Shown here: positions 32,434 to 44,070 of the stretch, piece by piece
Numbering within the stretch: the first letter of the stretch is position 1
Layout: every line of letters starts with the position of its first letter
NCBI GenBank assembly: GCA_949361645.1
Contig: OX442430.1
Location: 3,147,856 to 3,211,855, forward strand
Length of the DNA: 64,000 nucleotides
Direction: 5' to 3'
Source: Spongilla lacustris
Taxonomy: Eukaryota > Porifera > Demospongiae > Spongillida > Spongillidae
Translations under genes and position numbers: made by a program
Notes under the pieces: generated by a model
What the model was told of the DNA's origin: nothing
The model's database searches: none
Seen by the model: only the letters and a program-made list of their open reading frames with translations

Positions 32434-33180
32434 ATTGGACTGAGTGATACAATACGTATTTTGGGTCGGATGAACATGTACATGTATGCGTGTATTATAA
32501 TAGGTAACTGCAATACAATAATGTTTATAACCTTTGCGTTGCATGGTTTGGTGATGCGTGCAATTGACCCGTGTATAAATGTGTCTCCGTTGTTCTGTGT
32601 ATAATTATGTGTAGCCACGCATAATAGTTACTGTGCCTGACTGTCATTGGTTATCATAACATGAAAAAAAACTTATATATTCTTTGTAACTATACAAAAT
32701 ACAGATCATTAAAAAAAATCTGTGCAACATTGTAAGCTTAAAAGCTAGGGCTATCCTATGTAAAGATCAGATAGTTGTTAGTGGTCATCTGATAGCATGA
32801 CTTTGCCCTTTCATCAACAGGTCCATTAATAGTTTTCACATGGCTTCTGTTTACATGCAGATAATATTGTTATTTTTTAAAGTACTTGTGCATTGCAAGT
32901 GTTCACAAAAGAATCTGAATAGTTGTGAAATAGACATCAATTGTGAAGGGACAAAGGTGCTATTTCAAGAATGCACGGAAGATGTCGAGCTGGCCTTGAC
33001 AATCTTGATTCAAGGTGTGGTAATCAGACTTGTGCTTTAGTGTGTGGCATGGGCACCCTATTTCCTGTGAGTTCCCAACATGCTTGGTTTGAAGGGTAAC
33101 TGACCTGAGTTATTCAGCGAGGAAGGTGCAGCACCAGAGCATGCAATAGTCAGTGAAGACCTTTCCTGTCACTATGCCTA
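32434..33180. other. No gene recognised
   Basis: AT-rich sequence with poly-A runs. The 66-codon ORF at 32840-33040 has no motif. Confidence 0.4.
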
Positions 33181-33390
33181 CTACTACCCCTACTCCTCCC
33201 CTCCTCCCCCTACTCCTCCCGTCCTACCCCTACTTCTCCCCTCCTACCCCTACTCCTCCCCTCCTACCCCTACTCCTCCCCTCCTACCCCTACTCCTCCC
33301 CTCCTACCCCAACTCCTCCCCTCCTACCCTACTCCTCCCCTCCTACCCTACTCCTCCCCTCCTATCCCTACTCCTCCCCTTTCCTGTCAC
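33181..33390. repeat. CT-rich minisatellite (TACTCCTCCCCTCCTACCCC unit)
   Basis: About ten imperfect copies of a 19-20-bp pyrimidine unit. The Pro/Leu/Tyr-rich ORF across it is a by-product. Confidence 0.9.
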
Positions 33391-33579
33391 TATGCCCTAC
33401 CTACCACTACCCTCCCCTTACCTACTGTAACTTCTTTTTTACCAATAGTGAGCAGCCGACACTCATTTATGCATTTCCATTTCATTGGACACATGCTGTC
33501 ATGCAGTATATGCTCTGCCACTGCACACCTACCATTAAACAAAACATGGGAGACATTATCTGAAGTCCTAGTCAGTTAA

Positions 33580-34026
33580 TGTCTATTGTCCTGAATGTCC
33601 ACCCAGGGGTACAATTGGACACCCGGGTGGACAGCAAAAAAAAGATTTTGCCGTTCAGTCACGGAAGGGACTGGCTGCATTTAACGGTACAAGCTTACAG
33701 AACAAGTCTTTTCAGGATCGGGCCGAGATAAGTAAGGCTTAAATACTTTGGTACTCGTAAAATGACCCGTGCTAGCGGACAATCCATTATGCTCCAACCA
33801 ATCCGCACAGAGCGTAATGGATAGGTCCACTAGAACAGCTCGTTCTATATGTACCAAAAGGATTTAAGCTTTGCTTATCTCGGCCCAATCTTGAAAAGAC
33901 TTGTATGATAAGCCAGTACTGTCAAATGCTACATGGTCCCTTCCGTGACCGAACGGCAAAAACCTTTTTTGCTGTCCACCTGGGTATACAATTGTACCCC
34001 CGGGTGGACATTCAGGACAATAGACA
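33580..34026. mobile_element. 447-bp hairpin element flanked by TTAA
   Basis: The left half starts TGTCTATTGTCCTGAATGTC and the right half ends with its inverse; pairing continues for most of about 200 bp each side (the GTGGACAGCAAAAAA block, ACGGAAGGGAC, GGCCGAGATAAG). TTAA sits exactly at both ends (33576-33579, 34027-34030). TTAA targets are characteristic of piggyBac-type and a few other superfamilies; the terminal sequence is not canonical piggyBac, so the class is open. Confidence 0.75.
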
Positions 34027-34030
34027 TTAA

Positions 34031-34620
34031 ACAGAAATTTTAAAAATTGCCTGACCCTGCGTTGTTCATAATTTTGAACAACTTTCCAACTAAAATTCAG
34101 GTTGTGGGGCTAACATTGGTTGACGTAATGCCTTAAAGTTAGCCATACATAAACTTCAGAATTTAGTTGTATTAAAATCTGGATGATCAATTGAGCAGAG
34201 GTCAGATGCATGTACAGTACGCATCGTCACTAAAAACAGTTTTGTGGCATGTGCAAGCATTGTGGCTGCTTGTGAAGGACCCTGCATGTTAAGTACATTT
34301 AACCCATTGCTGGCTAAATAGCAATTAATGGAAACACCCTCCCAGCAAAATGAAATTTTAACCGTTAATCTCAATGGAGGCTTATAGTCACGGAGACGCA
34401 TCCAGCTGCCAAAACTAAAAGACTTTTTAATGGGCAAGTTAATAGTGAAGGTTGTATAGTTGTTTCTTAACGTACTGTCGCTAACAAATCGTTCATTAGA
34501 AGCGTTACTATGAAAACAGCGTTTCATATGGCACAGCTGCTTTTGTCGTAATTAAGCACACTTTTCGACTCGCCTAAATTCAAAATATCGAGTGTGTCAT
34601 CGTACAGTTTCTACAGAATC
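34031..34620. other. No gene recognised
   Basis: A 123-codon minus-strand ORF (34156-34527) has no recognisable domain or splice context. Confidence 0.35.
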
Positions 34621-35588
34621 GTAGGGGAGGAGTGGGTTAGTTGAGCCACTTTTTAGGTTTAGGTTTATACTGCCTCTGAGGTTTGGTATTAAGCAGAGGT
34701 TAATACTCTGATGTAAAGGGGCATCACTTGGGTACATGTCGTAGGAATGTTAGAGACTGGAGATGTACGTGAGAATAGGGACATTATTAAAAATCAACAG
34801 GTGTCAAATGGCACAACTAACCCAGCCAAGTGGGTTAGTTGTGCCAGGTACATGGGTCAGTTCAGCCATATGCTGCCTTCAGCCAAAGTTAGTTGCATTG
34901 CACAATAATTGCTAACATAAGTAGGTCTAGGCCTTATGTTGTCAAATCATTGATAAAAGCAAATTCATACATGACACTTTTTCAATGAGAGCTCTTGAAA
35001 TTGATTGGCAAGTGTTTTTAACGTTATTCAAAGTCATTTTTCTATTTAGAAATTAAAACAGAATACTTCTGAGATTGCTGCATAGCCAAATAAGCATAGC
35101 TCACTATTTCTATTACGTCAATCAATAAATCATTTTAATGCCATACAATTGCAGCTAAAGCGTATGGCTCAACTAACCCCCTTTGCAAATGGCTCAACTA
35201 ACCCCACTACTAACTTTTCCTGTAACTACCTAAGTTGTATAAAAAGGAAGCAAAGTATAGAATTCATTATAAACATAAATATAGCTGCATACATGCACTT
35301 TCAAACACCCAAGACTGAAACAAGAATATAGTCATTGGGTAGAAATTATGAGGGCACAAACCGTAAAAACAGAATTTCACTTTGATCATCAAAATTCTTA
35401 TTTTTGAATTTCATATTCTGATGAATACTAAAACAAAATCCTAAAGTAGGACAAAAATCTAGTCATAACACTTAATGCCAATATATGTTAACATAATTCA
35501 ATTATGTTTCAATTATGTTTCTTCATGGAGCTAAAACAGGGAGTGGCTCAACTAACCCAGTGGCTCAACTAACCCACTCCTCCCCTAC
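34621..35588. mobile_element. 968-bp element with GTAGGGGAGGAGTGGGTTAG ends
   Basis: The left end GTAGGGGAGGAGTGGGTTAG (then TTGAGCCACT) is exactly inverted at the right end. The motif GGTTAGTTG(A/T)GCCA recurs inside at about 34838, 34856, 35165, 35190, 35544 and 35561 in both orientations. No transposase ORF. Target duplication not evident. Confidence 0.7.
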
Positions 35589-36153
35589 AGCTGTATCTGT
35601 TGCCTATGTGTATTACTAATATCAAGGTAAAATGACTTAGGGAAGGATACTTTAAAGTTGTTTGTTACGCCATATTCCGACGCACTGTTTAACGTCATTC
35701 GCCGGGAACGGGCTAATAATTTATGCACCATTTGACGTCAACCACTGGGATAGGGTTAAGCATGCTGAATGTATCATCTGGTGCATGGAGTGAGGTGAAG
35801 TTGAGTTGACACAGATCACTTTAATTTGCAGAGTACTGTAATTGATGATGGACAAACCTGTTGCTGTCATAGGAAGAAGAAAACAGACTTATATGAGAAG
35901 ATAAAGTTTTGCTGGCTGGTATCACTACTTTTATATAAAAACTGAGTAACATTGCTTATGGACGGAAAAATATTTATCATCCATGGCTGAGTTTGTACTA
36001 TATAAATGATATTCTGTATACCAAATTTAGATAGTACTTATCATATGTGATCAGTGTATAAATATCTGTTGCAACTTGAGTTATGAAATTCAGTTAATAT
36101 AATTTTGAAAGCCAGTTATGAATAAAAAGCAATGAAACTAGTATATAAAAACT
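35589..36153. other. No gene recognised
   Basis: AT-rich DNA between two hairpin elements; nothing further seen. Confidence 0.45.
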
Positions 36154-36417
36154 TTCTCTATGAGAAAGTTGGTGGTATATAGGATTTGAATGCAATAGTG
36201 GTGTAAAAAGCAGGGAAACAAGGGTTGAATGATAAGGAAAAACGAAATAGTCCTATATTTAGCTGGCACACATTGTAAAACATCACATTGTCCATGCCTG
36301 TGCTAAACATAGGACTATTTCGTTTTTCCTTATCATTCAAACCTTGTTTCCCTGCTTTTTACACCACTATTGCCTTCAAATCCTATATACATGTACCACC
36401 AACTTTCTCATAGAGAA
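36154..36417. mobile_element. 264-bp hairpin MITE with ~110-bp arms
   Basis: TTCTCTATGAGAAAGTTGGT at the left is inverted at the right; arms share ATAGGATTTGAA, GCAATAGTGGTGTAAAAAGC and GGAAAAACGAAATAGTCC. Few mismatches, so probably recent. Confidence 0.75.
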
Positions 36418-36948
36418 TACTTGTTATATCTATTGATTGGGCGTAGCAAATTGGTTTGAAAAGAATTGAGAGGTAAATATTCAAATTTCTTGTCGATCAG
36501 TAGCTACACTGTTTAAAAAAAGGCCTGAGGGGTGTTAGGTTTTAGGGGTGTTACAGCCCAGGGAGTGTTATGGCAACACACAAGAGTGTTCAGCTGACAT
36601 ATATGGGTGTTAGCAAACTATGCTGGGGTGTTAGCAACATACCCCACCAACAGTGGGGTGGGGTGTTGGGTGATTTTAAAGGTGTGTTGTCACAACACTG
36701 GTTTACCGCATTACACCCCATATATGATAAGTTCCGAGCCTTGTTTGTAATTACTTTCTGTTGGTTGAGGGCGTGGTTTGCGAAATAATATGGCAGCATA
36801 CATGCATGATGGCAGCTGTGACAGACTTCGTGATACTGGTATGCACTCACACAACTTAACAGTTAAAAACTTCTAAGATATGCTGGCCATGGCCCGTGCT
36901 TTGGTGTAGAATTCTAGACTAGGCCTATAGGGCAGTGCTAGGCCTACA
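36418..36948. other. No gene; GGTGTTAGCAA-type short repeats
   Basis: Near 36530-36700 GGGTGTTA/GGTGTTAGCAA motifs recur several times. A small GATTGGGCGTAGC relic at about 36435 resembles the end of the TAGTTGGGCGT MITEs. Confidence 0.4.
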
Positions 36949-37965
36949 CGTTGCTTGCATGCAATTACCGTATTCATGCGTGTAATCTCGCTGTGCTTAT
37001 GAAGGCTTGCGTACAATGTTCGTGTATGTACACCACTAGCGCTTCGTGTTGTGTCGCATGATGTAGTATGCATAGGCCTACACTAAGTTTCAAATTTGAT
37101 GCAAGTTTGTTTATTTCCTGCATGCCACTTTGTGTTGAGAGTGAAGGTTAAGTAGCATGGCTGCTCTTGTGCAGTAATAGTGTATCAAAATCCACCTGGA
37201 TTCTATTTAGGTCACACCCTAGTAATATGACATGGGAGCATATACATTATTACTCACAAGTATTTTGTTATGTGTACATATAGCTCCGTTCTACCGTTAT
37301 ACCGTTATATACATTTTACCATGACAATGTAAATAAAAAGTGTGGACCTTCATGATGCATGCATGCATGCAGATAGTTGCTACACTTGTTAAGTTACTAG
37401 TACATGGCATGATTGGTTGGTTACATCGATATCTGTAGTAATTATGTTTTTATTCAAGAACACATTATTCAGATGACTGCACTAATTCAGCACTCCTCAT
37501 ATTTACTCCAAGAACAGGAATCACATGCAAATAGTTGCGTAACTTTATACATGATTGACAACTGTAGTAATTACGTTTTTTCTCAAGTACACATTATTCA
37601 GATGACTTCTCTAATTCATCACTCCATTTATTTACTCCAAGAACAGGAATGTGTAACCCACCTAAATACCAGATCACTCCATTTCCATGGCCATCTGCTT
37701 TGCCAGTTCATAATTGGGTTGTTACAACGATGTGCTTACACTCCCAGTGCCCCACCTAGGTTTATGGATTCAGCATCTACATGGCCCATTACATTTGGGT
37801 TGCACACACACATGCACACACACATCACACACATGCACACATACACACATCACACACATGCACACACATTACACATACATGTACATGCACACATGCACAC
37901 ACATTACACATATGCACACACATACATGCTGTATGCATGACAAAAACACATACACACATGCACAC

Positions 37966-38860
37966 CATAGGCGGCGGAAGGTGAATAAACCTGGGGGGGC
38001 GGAAGAGTAAAACTGGGGGGGGGGGAGGTTCGGCCAAACACAAACGGGGGGGGGGGGGGGGGGGGGGGGTGCAGGGGGTCCCCACATTATGGCTCTTCTA
38101 CTACGGCGTTTCCACCCGGTACTCTCCGCGTCTACTAGCGGCCGAGGCACCTCCCTCTCACCAGCAAGGTGGTGTGGGGGAGCGCTGTAAGCTCCCCAAT
38201 CGGGGTCTGGGGCGGAGCACCAGAAGCTTTCACACTTTACGCTTCAAATCCCGCTAAAAATTAGTCGGCTGCCGTGCGAACATGTACCAGAGATAATAAA
38301 TTAAAAATGGCCCGTGTTTATATTTTAACGAGCGTATCTTCGTTAACGCTTCCATGAATCCATGTACCTGTTTAAACATTTCAGGAAAGAACTGGTACTC
38401 CAACAGGATTTTAAAGAGATAGCACGCAGCTGAGTTCACAATTACGTCGATACGCTCGTTTAAAACACGGGCCATTTATTTCGGTGTGGCGGAGGAGGGA
38501 TATATCGCGGTGGACAATAAATTTTTCACGCATGTATTTTAAAAAGAATACGCGCAAGCAATAGCGCCATACAAAAGTTCATTGCGACAACGAAGCACGA
38601 TGTAGCGAAGCGGTCTATGACAGGTTTATGGTTTATGCTATTTTGAAGCGCGTGCGTTACTTATAACGCACGCGCATCTATATACCATTATTAGAATAAT
38701 TCGCGGAAGTCATGCATGCTCACAGAATTTAATGTAATAAAATAGCTGTACTACCTAAAATCTGGGGGGGCTGAATGATACGTCAGCCCCCCCTATGGCA
38801 AAAGTGGGGGGGCAAAAGCCCTCTAGCCCCCCCCCCCCCCCCCCGTCTCTGCCGCCTATG
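37966..38860. mobile_element. 895-bp element with CATAGGCGGC ends, inserted in the right arm
   Basis: The left end CATAGGCGGCGGAAGG and right end CTGCCGCCTATG are inverted repeats, both next to long G/C runs (38046-38070, 38827-38844). CACAC lies on both sides, but in CA-rich DNA this cannot be taken as a proven duplication. The left arm at about 28555-28575 is uninterrupted. Inside are the GGGGGAGCGCTGTAAGCTCC block shared with the window start, and a nested hairpin (38284-38512). Confidence 0.7.
38284..38512. mobile_element. Nested hairpin MITE (AAATGGCCCGTGTTT family)
   Basis: AAAAATGGCCCGTGTTTATA at the left and AAACACGGGCCATTT at the right, followed by GGCGGAGGAGGGATATATCG. The same organisation recurs at 45977-46188. 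The minus-strand ORF here is not conserved between the two copies. Confidence 0.6.
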
Positions 38861-39655
38861 CACACACATATGCATGACAAAAGAACATACACACATGCAC
38901 ACACATATGCATGACAAAAACACCTACACACATGCACACACATATGCATGACAAAAACACATACACACATGCACACACATATGCATGACAAAAACACATA
39001 CACACATGCACACACACATGTACACCTTCATGTACATACACGCACATGCACAGCCTGGGGAGATCAGGGAACGGTTGAACACAATAAGATGTATGTGCAC
39101 AGATGACAATACATGTATGTTACACATGCCAATTAATCTGATTACTTACAGTTACATTGTACATGTACATGTATAATGCTGATTATTAATGATACAATTA
39201 CATGTGCACTATTTCAATCAACCTTCGGTTGATCCCCCTGTGTGATGCTTTAGCCCAAAGGTGACAGGGCTCTTGCTTTTCGTATTTGGATAAATGCAAG
39301 GGGCCCCGTATGTGACTATTAATACTGTCAGAAATGCAGCAGTCCTATCACTTGATCCCACCAGACTTCCTCGCTACAGGCATGCACACAATGTACATGA
39401 AACACAAATGCACACACACTCATTCATAGACACATACACACATGCACACACACATGCACACACACATGTACATCACACACACAATGCGCACACATACACA
39501 CAATGCACACACATTCACATACACACATGCACACATACATACATACACAATGCATACATACATACATACATACATACACAATGCACACATACATGTATGT
39601 GTGTATGTGTGTGTGCATGTGTATGTATGCATGTGCACACACATATACACATGCA

Positions 39656-40154
39656 CACACATTCACATGCACACACAATGACACACACATGCACATGTGT
39701 GTATGTGTGTTCATGTGTGTGTGTATGTGTATAATTTATATGTGTGTGTATGCATACATGCACACACACATTCACACATAAACAGATACAATGCCTTTGT
39801 GTTGGACAGTGAGTGAAGTGCGCTCTTTGGAACTACTCAAAAGTCCTGTTAAGCTTTCCTCACAATTGGACAATTATTAGACATCCATAATACGTACAGT
39901 GTATCCTAGCTGTTTGTGTCCTTTCTTGTCATTCATTTTTTTAATCAAACTTTTGAGGTCGTGCTGTTTCATTGCGCATGCGTGACCTTAGTATAAGCAC
40001 GTTCTCTACCTCTATTCGTAAATAGGTAAGTTTATTTTTAAGCCTTTTGTTTTCTTCCAGCGCTGTGCGATGCATTCGTGTAACACGATTTGCTTTGCAG
40101 GCTTTGAAGAGAGTTCATCGAGTTTTTCGTAGTAATGATAGTAGTATACATGTA
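39656..40154. other. Microsatellite tail, then no recognised gene
   Basis: CACACAT/GTGTGTAT repeats continue to about 39780. A possible first exon and short intron (TAAATAG|GTAAGT at about 40024, CTTCCAG at about 40060) are seen without a supporting ORF. Confidence 0.35.
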
Positions 40155-40291
40155 GCAGTTCACGATCGGAATGCCTTCATGACTCCACTACTGCCATAAA
40201 GCAGTTCACGATCGGAATGCCTTTATGAATACACTACTGCCATAAAGCAGTTCACAATCGGAATGCCTTTATGACTCCACTACTGCCATAT
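40155..40291. repeat. 46-bp tandem repeat, three copies
   Basis: The unit starts GCAGTTCACGATCGGAATGC and ends CCACTACTGCCATAAA; copies begin at 40155, 40201 and 40247 with a few substitutions. Confidence 0.9.
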
Positions 40292-41250
40292 ACGCACAAG
40301 CTGAGGAAAAGTATACTACCGCTTGCTGCGCTACCTCACTATAATGAGCCCTGCTTAAGGCGGGTAAGTACCTTGTCGCATTAACATTAAATAACGACCT
40401 GCCTTACCTTACAAAGTTTATATGACACGCCGGCTCTAACAAGGAGGTAAGCTTAACAATGGGTACGATTAACGTTATTGTCACCGATCAGCTTAGCGAA
40501 CATGACGGCTGCACCAAGATTCAATTAAGGTCAGGCGTGTCTCATATTGGAAACTGACCTTTATCTGGGTTTTTTTGTGTCGGAAGCGTGTAGAAAAACT
40601 ATCGGCATATATGCTTATAGTTTTGTTGTACATGCACGTATATGTTGTATTTAATATTGTCAACGAAGCAATTGTATAGTTTATTAATATCTATTCATAA
40701 GATCACGGGGCCACGGCTGTTTCGAGTGGACAAAAGGCTTATAAATAGAACACAGTGACATTATTTACGGTTCAAGTAAAACATGGCTAGCCGCCATCTC
40801 ATTTAAAGTTCGCCGATTAAAAATGCAAAACGTGTAGCTGTAATGCGCATCTTGAAACCATTTCCAACTTGTAAAACCAGTTTGATTTTTATTTTCACTT
40901 AAACGCATGTCCCAACGCGTAGCGTGATTGTACACTTTGCCACGCGCATATTGTACTCTCCAAATGGCGCGAAAAATGCCATTCAGTCTGACCTTCGTAT
41001 CTTTTTTTCCGCCCTTATAAGTGGTACAAAAAGACGCAAAAGTGGAACGATCAACCTTTTTCACGTAAGAATATGCGTTTTACTCGTGGTGCCGCAGTTC
41101 CTGCCACTCACAGAAATACATAATAACACACCATCCACATCATGAATAATGCGCACCACCTCATAAATAGCCATAGAATCCTACCACATATATATGCCGG
41201 TTGGCGGTGCAAACTTCAAAGAGGAGTCAAAGCCAAGGGCAAACCAACAA
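40292..41250. other. No gene recognised
   Basis: ORFs at 40765-41064 (minus) and 40924-41145 (plus) overlap each other and show no motif or splice context. Confidence 0.35.
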
Positions 41251-41255
41251 AGTAA

Positions 41256-41320
41256 GAGCCTACATACCAGTGCAGGGCCTACATACCAGTGCAGGGCCTA
41301 CATACCAGTGCAGAGCCTAC
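41256..41320. repeat. ~20-bp tandem repeat (GGCCTACATACCAGTGCA)
   Basis: Three to four near-identical copies in a row. Confidence 0.8.
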
Positions 41321-41582
41321 AGTGATAGTCTATAGCTATTGGTTGCATTTGACATCAGTGTCTCAACCAGACCAGGAGGAGATCCACCCACAATTGTTCT
41401 GCACATTGTGCCATAAGGCAATGCAGGTGGTGTAAAAGAACCAATATAAGTGCCAAGTGCAGCCATATAACTGGTACAGGATTCATGTATTACAAGTACA
41501 TGTGCTTAACATGATGTTATGTTGTAGGCATGTAAGCCATTTTACAAGCCATGATGTACCATTTCAAGTAATATGATTGCAG

Positions 41583-42733
41583 GCTGCCTCAAAGTCAGTA
41601 GCTATGGTATGCACACCAAAAGGCATGATGGCTGTGATAGATGCACTTGTTCCACCTGCTATTATCACCAAAGTACCTATGCCTTCTGTATTAACAAAAT
41701 AGATATTGTCAATGGTAGATACAGTTATGTGTCCAATTTATTTGGGCTGCTACATCAACCAATACAGCTACCATGCCATGCCTATGTTTGTGGTTGGTGT
41801 CTAAGAAGTGGATTTGCGTCACTGTACAACTGAAGTGCCCCTGCTGCTATTCAGTCACCATGCAGTCTTCAGCTAGCCGAGCTCAAACAGCATGTTCAGT
41901 TGCTTGGTGACATAGTGATGCATTGTGGGACAGATGTTGTCGCCAGCTTACAACACACCCCATTGCGGTCAGCACAACAAGCCACAGTTGAAGATAGCAG
42001 CACAAGTTGTACACGAACATCTTCAAAACAGCAGTACACAACTACCTGCAGGAGGAGCAGTAAGTACATACATGCAATTTTACTGTATCAAACTAACACA
42101 TGGTCTTTTTTTTCCAGCCTTTGACTCTTATGTGGATAACACAGCCATGAGCAGCCATCAGCCAGCTCAGTAAATGCAGCAGGAAGCGTCGGGCTAATGA
42201 AATGAGTAGCACTAGGTGCAGAGAGCTCCACTGTCATATTTGAGACTGAACTGAAATCCTTGGACAGAACGGAGGAGCTTTTGCTGAAGTCTGCAGGGAT
42301 CACCAAAGGCATAGGGCTGGCACTCAAGGCTGATTTGGGGTTGCCATGGAATAGGCTCAGAATGCTGAGAAGGTATTAACTCAGTACATATACAATAACA
42401 CTCATCATGCTATTATTGGCCCCTCCCACAACCCTTTGTGATGCAATTAGTGCTCCTTTATGCAACTGCATATATGGATGGATTTGGATTTCACAGGCCA
42501 CTTACTCTTTCAGGTGGTTGAAGGAGGCAGGAGTTAGCCTTGGTACAGCAGGTTCTTTCAAATCACTAGTCGGTGATAACTTGGAGGTAGAATTGACTCC
42601 ATTTTCAGTTTGCTGTTTCTGGAGGGGGAGAAGAGATCAAGGGTGGATTGGATTCGTTCCCACTATGCAAAGCCGGATGTGGGTTGATGACCAAGTGCAT
42701 GCACTCCCAGTTCAACCTTGCAGCTACGTATAA
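41583..42733 (+). pseudogene. Decayed multi-exon gene with RING-like zinc finger (possibly RAG1-like)
   Basis: Exon A 41583-42059, intron GTAAGT...TTTTCCAG (58 bp), exon B 42118-42372, intron GTATTA...CTTTCAG (141 bp), exon C from 42514. Exon A has a Cys/His-rich segment (HDGCDRCTCSTCYYH, then FGLLHQPIQLPCHAYVCGWC, then after a stop/frameshift near 41831 CPCC), a RING-like pattern. It ends LPAGGA, spliced to PLTLMWITQP, then a TGA, then CSRKRRANEMSSTRCREL. Exon B ends LGLPWNRLRMLR, joined in phase to exon C WLKEAGVSLGTAGSFKSLVG then DNLEVELTPFS. This order recurs in multicopy genes of sponges and corals. The RING, zinc finger and GG-x-P...RR-x-x-E-L arrangement recalls the N-terminal part of RAG1-like proteins, but no DDE catalytic part is visible. 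That link is a guess. Confidence 0.45.
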
Positions 42734-43869
42734 AACCACCCCCAATCCATTAGACAGGCTTACGTGCATTGTGAAGGAACACTACTTTTAAAGGTCTTTC
42801 CTCAAATTCAGAGTGCAACACTTCCTACTTAAGCTTACATATACGTAGATGCAATATGCTCAATAACAGTAATACCATATTTATTCTCATGTGTCTTCAC
42901 TAGACAGCACAGCCTAATGGAGTCAAGAGTGTTGGATGGTGGGCTAAAGAGTTAAAATGGCATCGCGATTCAAGTAAGCTAGGTTAAGTTAGGTAGGAGA
43001 GGTCAATGGCGTCAAACATCGCGGAAATATTGCAATATTCCAAACGCATACTGTATGAGCTAGGAATCGCGGCACCACGAGTTTTATTGAAAATCTAACA
43101 GCCAAAACTATCTCAATTATATTATAAAAGTTTCAGGGTACTTCATAAGGGCGGAAAAAGTACCAGAGCAATCTGTATCACCTGACCTCAAATAATACAC
43201 ACAGAATTCGCGAGCGTATAACATAGTATCCACAGAATATAAGCGGCATTAACTCACATTGTTCAGAGCGCCAGACAATATAGAAGTAGGATCCGAAGTC
43301 TAAAGAAGAGTTCAAAACAGTCCTCGTGGTAAAAAGGGAGCATCTTTAAGCCCATGTTGGTTGCTAAGGTCGTAATTAGGTCCGTTGCTATGAAAAAATT
43401 TCGTATCATGGGGCGTAGCCTTTTTGTCACAGGTTCAATGGGAATGAAACAGCCGTGGGGCATACACGAACTATTGATGCCTGTGTCAACACCCAATAGA
43501 GTGTACTGGCTACACATCAGGGGTGTTGCCTCAAGCACTCCTGAGCGGTTACCACTACACTCCATAGGGCTGAGTGTTATTCCTAAACAGGCGTACGAAC
43601 ACCCCAAAGTGTGTTGCGATAACAAGGTGATGCCGCGGCCAGCACTGGCCGTCCGGGACCGTATTAATATTGATTTGACGGCTCAGTTAGACGGCCCAGC
43701 CGTGACCGTGACCGTCACTAAACAGGAGCACGTGATCTAACCGTACGAAATTCGCTGGCCGTCAACTGTTGACCGTGGCTGTCAGGAACTTTCACGGACG
43801 GCCAGTTTTACTCACGTAATGGTATAAATAATTACTCAGCTAGTGCATGTATTTTTTTGGTTCTGGTCA
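42734..43869. other. No gene recognised
   Basis: Overlapping ORFs on both strands at 43263-43740 (120 and 128 codons) have no signal peptide, domain or clear splice sites. GACCGTGACCGTCAC-like short repeats lie near 43700-43790. Confidence 0.35.
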
Positions 43870-44070
43870 GGGTTGCCGAAAGTCAGGCCGGGGTCCGGCC
43901 TGTGAGCGGCCGACCTGACAGCCCCGCGCCCGGCCGGCCTGTCAGGTCGGCCTGCCAGGTCGGTATTACTAATATATTCCGGCATAGCTGATTGCAGGGC
44001 CGTCGAGAGCTGGCACGGGCCCCGGGGCTATATAGCCCTTCCGGGCCCCATTGGGATGGGTGCGGTAGAT
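43870..44070. repeat. GC-rich palindromic repeat remnant
   Basis: GGCCGACCTGACAG, CCTGTCAGGTCGGCC and CTGCCAGGTCGG repeat in both orientations, followed by CAGGGCCGTCGAGAGC, a hAT-like end motif, and a GGGGCTATATAGCCC palindrome. Boundaries unclear. Confidence 0.4.

Larger units (their letters stand above)
36949..39655. repeat. Right arm of the large inverted repeat
   Basis: It is inverted relative to 23338-30331. Its inner end ACGTTGCTTGCATGCAATTA matches the left arm at about 30311-30331, and the outer microsatellite matches 23338 onward. It lacks the Tc1-like element and the 29176-29745 segment, and carries an 895-bp insertion (37966-38860). It also has about 160 bp near 39070-39225 that the left arm lacks. 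Confidence 0.8.

Noticed and set aside
33153..33563. 136-codon Pro/Leu/Tyr-rich ORF
   Set aside because: Most of it is the translated CT-rich minisatellite.
39070..39230. Extra 160 bp of the right arm as a MITE
   Set aside because: Only weak inverted ends (GGTTGAA / TTCAATCAACC) and no clear duplication; a deletion in the left arm explains it equally well.
43263..43740. Overlapping 120-128 codon ORFs on both strands
   Set aside because: No recognised domain, and the opposite-strand frames are equally open, so chance is likely.
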